From NCBI RefSeq assembly GCF_963576615.1, contig NC_088708.1, positions 45,743,196 through 45,807,195 on the forward strand: a DNA stretch of 64,000 nt. Direction: 5' to 3'. The position numbers and the translations under genes are program-made. The stretch comes from Watersipora subatra (lineage: Eukaryota > Bryozoa > Gymnolaemata > Cheilostomatida > Watersiporidae). Every line of letters starts with the position of its first letter. The first letter of the stretch is position 1. A model generated the notes under the pieces. That model was not told the DNA's origin. It saw nothing but the letters and a program-made list of their open reading frames with translations, and ran no database searches. Positions 24,395 through 64,000 of the stretch are shown piece by piece.

Positions 24395-25435
24395 CTCAAG
24401 ATAAGGAGGAAATGCAGTGCTTGCTCAGGACTGGTAGGAGTAAGGGCAGAGGCTATACAAGCTTCCATAGATGTGGGGAGCATCTACGAAATGCCACAAA
24501 CGACAGCATTATAGATGTAACTCAGACACCTGATGTTACTTTCATACCTAACAGTCCGGTGAGTGGTAATATTCAGTAACTCAGTTTTAAAATTAGAACC
24601 CTGTTGCATGATGCTTTCGTGTCACTTTAGTGTAAGTGCTCAGTGTCTGAATTGGAGAGAGTTGTGCAGCGATGCTCCCAAATCTTTGATTCCAGATTTG
24701 TAAAGCATATCAAATCGCTGGCATGCGTTTTGCTCCAAATCAAATCACTTAGAAGGGTGACTGTTCAGCTTTCAAATAAAATGAAATTAAAACCATCATC
24801 CACTATGTAATTGATGGTTTTAATTTGATTTAATTTACAAACTGGGTAATCCATTTTTATGGTGCTTTGATGCCAATCTCATGATTGGTGATTTGATGTA
24901 ATTCACAAATCTCTAATCAAGATTTGGGAGCATCTTTGGAGTTGTTATCAACTCTTTGAGAAATTGATAACAAGGTGCCACAACACCATCCGATTCATAG
25001 ACTGAGTACTTGGACTAATTTCGCTGTTGTCTTCTACAAGTCAACTCTATGGGCTAAGTCGGTTGAGCAATGTAGGATCGGAGAAGATATATGAAGCCAG
25101 GAAATAATTGTGAAATAAAACTACTGTAAAAACAGTAATAAAGTCAGGAACTAGCAAAAGCAGATTTGCCCGGTTTTTTGAGATCGCCAAATTAACTTCC
25201 AGCTAATCACAATGTCCAATGTAACTTTCCAATCTACTTCATTAAATTAACAAATAATATTCCTGTCAAAGTCAAAAATCGTCGCAAATAATGCCACTTG
25301 AATACTGCATTCACAGTACTTTACAAGTTCAAGGAGATGTAAATACACATGCTATGATTGTTTTTATTTTAGATCAAGGATTTCCAAGAGGAGTTTGCAG
25401 GGAGTAAGAAATGGCAGAGCAAAAATGCTTCCTGA
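24395..25435 (+). CDS. Two further exons, probable 3' end of the same or another gene
   Basis: The candidate exon 24395-24558 (after TTTATAG, donor CCG|GTGAGT) reads CLLRTGRSKGRGYTSFHRCG then NATNDSIIDVTQTPDVTFIP. It joins in phase to 25373-25435 (after TTTATTTTAG; IKDFQEEFAGSKKWQSKNAS, stop). An AATAAA follows at 25902. In this frame the first exon needs a phase-1 partner, whereas 23211 ends in phase 0, so it does not join simply to the upstream exons. An acceptor AAG at about 24404 would restore phase. The product is not recognised. Confidence 0.35.
24667..24938. mobile_element. hAT-type MITE, 272 bp
   Basis: Terminal inverted repeats CAGCGATGCTCCCAAATCTT at the left and the complement of CAAAGATGCTCCCAAATCTT at the right. 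The flanks are GAGTTGTG (24659-24666) and GAGTTGTT (24939-24946), an 8-bp target duplication with one mismatch. CAG-type ends with 8-bp duplications are typical of hAT elements. No ORF, so non-autonomous. It lies between the two downstream exons. Confidence 0.85.
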
Positions 25436-25469
25436 GGCTTTCTAATACATGCAATATTTAGATAGGCAT

Positions 25470-25595
25470 AGAACAAATTTGTTCCCTATAGCTGTGGGTG
25501 AACTGGCAATGAAGGGAGGTCACGCCAGACGGCATCTGGCGTGCCCTCCACCTCATTGCCAATTCATCTGCAGCCATAGAGAACAAACTTGTTCT
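25470..25595. mobile_element. Short foldback MITE with ~10-bp target duplication
   Basis: A 126-bp inverted-repeat element, ends AGAACAAATTTGTTC and GAACAAACTTGTTCT, folding over most of its length around CGGCA (near 25529-25533). Flanks AGATAGGCAT (25460-25469) and AGATAGGAAT (25596-25605) look like a target duplication with one mismatch. A 9-10 bp duplication would suit a Mutator-like source; that assignment is inference. It sits in the presumed 3' UTR before the AATAAA at 25902. Confidence 0.8.
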
Positions 25596-25901
25596 AGATA
25601 GGAATACTTTTATATGCAAAAACTCGAACTGTTTCAGCTTGTACTGTGCTCAATTTTGAGTGAATATATTGATCAATTAAAACATACCTACATACTTAAA
25701 ACATTCAGGATTTTCAACACTGATTTTTTTTTTAAATAACCCAAACTTATATTCACTTATTTTCACATATCTACATGTAGTATATGTAGCCCTTTTCTAC
25801 TGTGTTATTCTGTTCTCATTTGTGCTTGTTAAAGGCCTTTTATGGCTTTGGTGCTGATGTGGTAGTAATTAAGTTATGTGCAACATTTTCTTTTTATATC
25901 A

Positions 25902-25907
25902 AATAAA
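25902..25907 (+). terminator. Candidate poly(A) signal
   Basis: AATAAA about 470 bp after the stop codon at 25433-25435, the first clear + strand signal downstream of the unrecognised exons. Confidence 0.4.
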
Positions 25908-26353
25908 GTAAAATTATTAAACTTTACAATTTATCATAATAGATTCGTCCGATAACTAAAACAACCTACTTCCCATCATTGTTCCAGTGGTCCATCACCA
26001 GACATTTTGTCATTGCGCATCGACTTTTCAAACAATGTATGTTGTACAACGTCAGCAATGCCAATAGACATACATCATGCTAAAGGTTTTTTGTGTGCTG
26101 CCCTCTGATTTTCCAGAATTGGCTACATTGTGCTTGTGGAGGTAACGGGAAAGCTGCTAACAATGATGCACAACAATTGCCACATGCATTATTTATATTG
26201 GAGCAAGAAAATACATCATCATGCCAACAGTAAGAAAATATTTTTGCCTAACAAATCAAGAAAACTATTTTGGTCATACATTGCTGTACATAAATAATAA
26301 ATATATAAGCAAATTGACAAATGAATACCTACAGAGTGCGGTCATGTTCAAAA

Positions 26354-27020
26354 TCTAAATAAAGTTAGTTGTTGGAGAAGTCGGTGTTTGTAGTAAAGAT
26401 AAGATAGACTAATGTCTTCTGTTGCCTTTTCACAATCTTTGTCTTACGATACGCTAACATAAATAGTTACACTAAAATGAAATAGAATCTTCTTTAGCTC
26501 TCAGAATGGTAGCAGGGTAGACAATTGTTTCAATGTGCATTTTATTTGGTTAGAACATAATCACAAATATTCAATAACTTATATAATACCGCGTTACATA
26601 CATGTAAGTGCAATCATATTACAACGTATGTAAGATATTTTTCATGCACACTGTATAAACAAATACAGAATAATTAATGATGTATTTTTGAAAAGATTTT
26701 TTTCCGTTTCGTGAGCATGTTACTATTTCGTCTTAACACGACAAAACTACGATAAACAACTATGTGAATACGTTATGCTAGTTTGATGAAAGATCTCATA
26801 TTTTTGATTAAATATTTGTCTAAAACGATGTTTATGCCTTATTTTGTTACAAAAAATAAAAAGATTACAGACTCAATTTCTAACCGACTAAACATGGGCA
26901 CTTGCTTAAAACCTCGTCGCTTGGTGCCGACAAAACATTTGCATTTCCGGATTAAGCTCCACCTCTACAAAACGACCCAGAAACTGACCAGGTTTTGAGC
27001 CACTGCAATTATACCTGACC
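26354..27020. repeat. Right arm of the large inverted repeat
   Basis: Inverted partner of 21003-21628, ending CCACTGCAATTATACCTGAC at about 27020. The arms are diverged, with substitutions and small indels throughout, so this is not a recent duplication. No clear target-site duplication is visible outside the ends. Confidence 0.8.
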
Positions 27021-28440
27021 ATCCCGCTAAAGGACACCTATGATAATATGCACGAATCAATGACTTGATTTTGTGAATTGTGATAGAACGACGACTCCGT
27101 TCATGTCGAGTAGCAAAGATATGATAGTAGTATTAGAATAGGAAACAATTATACGGTTCAAATGAAGATATACGTTTATGCCACTTTTCGATCATTCGAA
27201 ATTCTCAACACTATAGATTTGCGGTAGCATTGGCATCATTTACAATAACCATTTATTACAAGGTGCATGATCCATAATTTAGGTGCAAGCTATGGTTCTT
27301 GTTTATTGTTGAGATTTTATTATTGTTAACTAGTTTGAAGTCTTTGGTAAGTTTGTTGAGTGAATAAGGCTTTGACACTCACATAATAGTCATATTTAGT
27401 AATCAAAGTAAACCAAGATAATTTTTTTCACTTTAGTCAAATATAGAGTTTCCAAGTATGTTTTTCAACTAGTAGATTGCTGATTAATAGTCTCAATTGT
27501 TGTTTTTTGACTTTGATATAGTATATGTTAAAATTTTTTGTGTTTTCTCCTGTGTGCTTACAGTCTATTGTGTTATATAATTTGTAAGCTTTGAGCAATG
27601 ATATACAGCCCCCCTGTATATCATGGGGGGCTGTATATCATTGCTTTAAGACAATTACCAGCCGCATGAGACAAATATAATTCAGTTTTGTGCCTTGAAC
27701 AGTCAAATACATCTTGATCACTTATTTTAAATGTAACTGCAAATCAAAAATATACATAATAAACATATGTGCAGTGTAGGTGCAGACATAAAAACATATC
27801 AGAAAGTTAACTTGATATGTACTTCTTATTTAATAAAGCAATTATAGCATCACTATGTATACTGTGACATCCTCAAGTTGCTTACTTAATACTGTTAATA
27901 ATGTTGTCTTCTTTGAAAATACTACTTGAGACGATCTGGACACAGTTGCAGCTAGTAAGCTGTTGATATATACCTGGTAATTTTTTCCGGCGGCTGTTGT
28001 AACGGTTAAAATTATTTTGTGATTCTGACTAGCTTCATTTTCCTCTGCATTATATGATCAAAGTTACTAGCAAACTTTTTTTGATTTGTTGCCCAACACA
28101 TGTGTGTATAATTTTTCAGCAATGCATAGACACTTCTGCTTGGAAGCGGCAGGAAATAAATCAGCACAACTGTTTAAACTACCTAAGTTGGATTACCTCT
28201 GTTGTGACATTTATTAGTTATATCAAACTCTGTAACCACTCTAAAATGGTCCACATGTTATGCAGTGATTGTGGCTAAACATTTTTTTTAGATATGGATA
28301 GACATAAGAAGGTAACTAGTAAGTATGCCTCATCCATGCATCCGGGGTGAACTGGAGGTATTAAACAGCTGGTTATTTTGTTTACACTTCCTAGAAGAGT
28401 TTGTCTCTCAACATTAACCTGTGAAACATGATCCTATTAG
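27021..28440. other. Gene-free stretch
   Basis: AT-rich DNA between the right inverted-repeat arm and the decayed mariner. The only structure seen is the G/C-cored palindrome at 27595-27644. Confidence 0.55.
27595..27644. repeat. Perfect 20-bp-arm palindrome
   Basis: Arms 27595-27614 (GCAATGATATACAGCCCCCC) and 27625-27644 are exact complements around a 10-bp loop. The outer GCAATGATATACAGCCCC recurs at about 46751-46768 inside a TTAA-flanked element, so this is part of a dispersed family. Confidence 0.85.
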
Positions 28441-28462
28441 CAGAATATTCTGTAAATTGCTT

Positions 28463-29259
28463 TCATAACCATTTTCTCACAGTAGCTTTGATCTCATCGT
28501 GAGTCTCCATGTGAATACCTCTGTTGCAGGGCTGTAGAGCATCAAAGAGATGGTAGTCGGAAAGTGCACAATCAGGGCTGTAAGGTAGGCGGTTTAACAG
28601 TTCCGAACCTAGTTGGTTGATGGTCTCAATGGTTAGAGTGACAGTGTGGGGCCTTGCATTGTCTTGGTGGAGAATGACGCCACGAAATCGCATGCCTCTT
28701 CTTAATGTTCTTGACTTGGTGTAGCAGTTGGCAGTAATTTTCACTGTTTACTGTGGTTCCCTGTTCAAGAAAGCTTACTGTAATGGGACCTCTCACATCC
28801 CTATACACTGTCAACATCACGTTCTTGACACTTCTCTGTGTTCTGAACTTCTTTGTGACAGGAGATGATGGCTATTTACATCTCGATGATGCTTCTTTGA
28901 CTTTGGCTTATTGGGTGACGCCCTGGTCTCATCACAAGTCTGTTTAAGGAATTTCTGTCTCTTTGAACCCTGTCCAAATTCTTCCTAGCCATTTCCACTT
29001 GCTTAGCTTTGTTGGAAGCACTGAGCATTTTGGGTATCCACCAGCAGCAGACCTTTGAGTACCCAAGATCTCCATAAATAATGGAATGTATTGTTCCAAA
29101 GGAGATGCTCCATGATTCAACAACTTCCTTTACTTTTATCCTCTCGTCTTCTCTGACAAGCTTGTCCACAGCCTCCAAATTGTCTAGTAGCTGCCTCTTT
29201 TGGCCTACATGACCTTGGTTTATCCTCAACAGATCTCCTTCCAAAAACTGTTGGCCCAT
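28463..29259 (-). pseudogene. Decayed mariner-type transposase
   Basis: Three - strand frames overlap with frameshifts. The C-terminal part has LHQDNARPHT and LPYSPDCALSDYHLF, with 34 residues between the two aspartates (D34D, mariner). Earlier parts have helix-turn-helix-like FGTIHSIIYGDLGYSKV and a central SFLEQGTTVNSENYCQLL. The first catalytic aspartate region is lost or shifted. Terminal repeats were not found. A dead relic, different in sequence from the mariner at 42.7-44.0 kb. Confidence 0.85.
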
Positions 29260-32200
29260 TCAAAAACTCAGTTTTGGTTTAAACAACTGTCACCATATTG
29301 AGCTTTCACTTTCCTAAAAATGTAACTGTCTTGACTGTTTCATCTGACAAAAACCTTATTACAGCTTTCTACTCAACATGTGAGCAAATTTCAAAAGGGC
29401 AGCTATTTTGAAATACTCTCCAAAAATGTAGTCTCAATATTAAAAAAATTACAGTGAGAAGACAACACTAAAAGATCCCAACTCCAAAAATTATGCATGT
29501 ATCGGAATAATATATTATTTTACCTTACAAAGAAATCATCTTTCTTTAACGAATCATCCCCGTACTTTAGGCAACTTATATTTGCTGCTGTTAATAAAGG
29601 TCAGTAGATTTTAATGATTACACCAACTTTGAAATCTAGATTAGGAGTTTTCCAGCAAGGGTTTACTAGCTTTATCAATTGCCTTTTCCAGAGTTAATTT
29701 TAGGTAAACTTCATTTTAGAAGGCATGAATGTCGACCTTAAATTCTAGCACATTAAATTCTAAGATTTGGGATCAGTTTCCCCTGGGACCTTGACATCAC
29801 TTCCGTTGTCTAAAAATAACAATCGGCTCACACTGGTAAAAGCACAGTGCTGGAGAGGATTTGTGTGCACAAATCACTTCTTTGACTGGAAAACTCAAAA
29901 GGGCCAGGGATATGTGAAAAATGGTAGAAGAGATGACTTAGCAACAGCGCTGCAAGAAAACCACGCTTGGCGAAGATGAAGTTTGTGGGATGATGTTAAA
30001 CTTGTAAATAAATTATAATATTCACTAGCTAAATATAGGGCACCCAAATCGATAATCATGAAGTAGGTTTCGCTCTTGTGTAGGGAGAGACTTGTTGATT
30101 GGACATACATGTAGGTGGACATTTCCACATGAACAGATTAATTGTAGTTACACATGCGCAAGTGGCAACATCTTCACTGCGCGAATAAACAATAATAATT
30201 CATTTTTAAATGCTCTTTGTGAAATGTAAATTTTAATTAACATCTATAAGCATAGCCTTCAGCTAAACCTTGAGAAACTGAGTTTGAACAACCCAGTCCT
30301 CTTGAAAGTAATATCAATCATGGGGGTATACGTAGAGTCAGTGATGAATTGCACGTAGTGCTGGCCATATTCGGTACAAAAATATAAATGATTTTAGGAT
30401 TTGCTTACATAAATTACATGCCAAAAATCATCAGTGCTGGCAGAAAATATTTATAGCAAAAGCGAGGATAGATTATAGAATTTGCTTCCATGGAGATGTG
30501 GAATTCAGGAACTCAATCAACAAATTCAAATTAAACAGAAATTTCTGGAAGCTCACTCACCAGCCTACCGCATCCCTTTCAAAATTATTTGTCAGAAAAT
30601 CATGCAAATAAATTCTCCGTCGTTTGCTGCCTATAACAACATGCTTAAGGTAAACAAGGTAAATATTATTAGAATAACAAAGTAAAAATAAATTTTGTTT
30701 AGGAAGCACAAAACCATCCAGCTAAAAACCTGCAAGGTTTTCTAACACCGAGGATCCTAATCTTTTGTGAAATCAGTTGGGAATTGACGATTTCACTATA
30801 ATTCCACACATCCAACACTTGAAATGTTCAATTTCGTCAACCTGTGTTTATGAAGTGTCACATCAGTTTATTTGCTATATTTTCATAAGATGAGCACAAA
30901 AAACCTTTCGGTACTACGAAAGAAAAAACTATACAAATGTCTCATTAGGATCAACATGGTTTATTCAAAGTCTCTCCTCTTTATAACAGAGTTTAAGGCG
31001 AGAGGTTCCGGAATTCTCCAGGATGACCAGTAAATGCTTTTGCTTAGTTCAACAGACTAAATGCTAGCTTCAAAAATGCTAGCGTAGCGCAGGTCATTTT
31101 TACCTCCGTTACATCAAATACGCAAAATAATCGTCAAGTTAAATTTATTTGTCGTGCCTAAAGGTTGTAAGTGTAAAATATTTAGCACTTTGCTCGATTA
31201 AATCATTATTTTTACCATTCATGTTTTTTGATGCTTGATGATACCTTAGAATAGAAAAAATTTAATGTGTAGCATGGATGCTTCAAGTACATGTAAAATC
31301 ATTTTGTTATAAAAACTGCCTGATGAAGCAACCAAGACCTGATTAAGACGGTGATTTTGTTAAAAATTTTCTAAAGGTAATTTATAAATTTTGTCCAAGT
31401 ACTTAATTAACTGATAAATTCAACTAATACATTCAAATAAAAAATATAAGGAAGCAGTTGAAACTCGGTATTGTACACTATAACCTGAACATTGTTTCCT
31501 GGCGAAAACCAAGTAACTGTACAATTTTTTGGCCTTGGCGTTACACCAAGGTGTACTGTCACATGATCAGAGGAAAGAAACATTCCAAGATACAGAAAAG
31601 TTTGGCCTCATGTAGGCAGTGTATATTCAGAGACATGGAGATACAAACACAAAATTAATTAAATTATTGACAGAAATGCAGCTATCCATGTAAATCTACC
31701 GGACATTGAAATAACAAAAGTAGGTGTTAATCTAAAAATATTTTGGCAACATAAAATAAAGAGCGTGATAGAGCATAGGGTAAAAATTGGGAGGAAACCC
31801 AAGGGTATACAATGTCAAGAGATGGTTAGAAAAAGCAGCAAGCTAATTAGTCACCCTTACAATAATAGGAATTCTGGGTAGGAGGAACATATACATATGA
31901 ATCAATTTGAATCGTCATATCAAGTCTACAATGATTAAAACACTAAAGTTCATGGCTTAAGCACATCTTTAAAACCACAATAGAATTCTCCTCCGACCTG
32001 GGAAAAAAACCATGTATTTTTCTGTTGTTCAACATGTAATTATGAACTTTTCAAAACGTCATAAAACTGATACAAGCCAATAGATTGAGCATATATATCA
32101 CAATAACTGGGTTTTCGCAAAATAAGGTATTATAAAACTATGTTCCAGTTACAATTGTGAAATACTTATATACAAAACTCTATGCAGTTCAGCGACCAGA

Positions 32201-32312
32201 CCACCACCACCATCATCAGTATTCAACTAGAAACTAGACATTATATTACTAAATTATCCAACCTCTTTCCTAAATGAGTAAGATTTGCAAATATGGGAGG
32301 GGGAGTTGTGCT
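29260..32312. other. Gene-poor stretch before the CaMKII 3' end
   Basis: No supported gene. A + strand open stretch ending at 29979 (RLTLVKAQCWRGFVCTNHFF...LQENHAWRR, stop) has coding-like composition and could be a terminal exon, but no family or clear acceptor was recognised. The CaMKII 3' UTR should extend left from 32312; no nearby AATAAA on the - strand was found. Confidence 0.4.
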
Positions 32313-63998
<31,686 letters not shown>

Positions 63999-64000
63999 GG

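Overview
This is eukaryotic DNA from an animal. It is AT-rich, its genes are broken by many introns with GT/AG boundaries, and repeats fill much of the rest. The genes include a ciliary dynein-docking protein, a proteasome subunit and CaMKII, so the source is a metazoan with motile cilia. A marine, perhaps lophotrochozoan, invertebrate is my guess; the sequence does not settle it.

Layout. (1) 1-2.8 kb: palindromes and a decayed non-LTR retrotransposon piece. (2) 2.8-11.0 kb, + strand: proteasome subunit beta type-3 (PSMB3), six exons giving 205 aa, with a 5.9 kb Ty3-type LTR retrotransposon in intron 3 in antisense orientation. (3) 11.2-20.5 kb, - strand: ODAD4/TTC25, twelve exons giving 540 aa, tail to tail with PSMB3. 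(4) 20.9-27.0 kb: a pair of ~0.65 kb inverted repeats bracketing an unrecognised multi-exon locus that also holds two MITEs. (5) 28.4-29.3 kb: decayed mariner. (6) 32.3 kb to the right edge, - strand: the C-terminal 337 residues of CaMKII in ten exons. Its large introns hold a foldback element, a gag-protease-only LTR element, a nearly intact mariner, two TTAA-flanked elements, tRNA-derived SINE heads and several tandem arrays.

The three host genes are unrelated in pathway: protein turnover, ciliary motility and Ca2+ signalling. The most unusual signal is in the Ty3-type element. It carries a family of small hairpins with a near-constant hexaloop (TGTTGG or TGTAGG type, sense strand) and stems of different sequence that still pair. 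Seven lie at 50-75 nt spacing between primer-binding site and gag, one inside the start of an extra ORF, and one beside the 3' LTR. The same element has an extra ORF downstream of integrase with SGNH-hydrolase-like motifs. All exon models were built by hand from splice sites, reading phase and remembered family sequence; no alignment or search was run.
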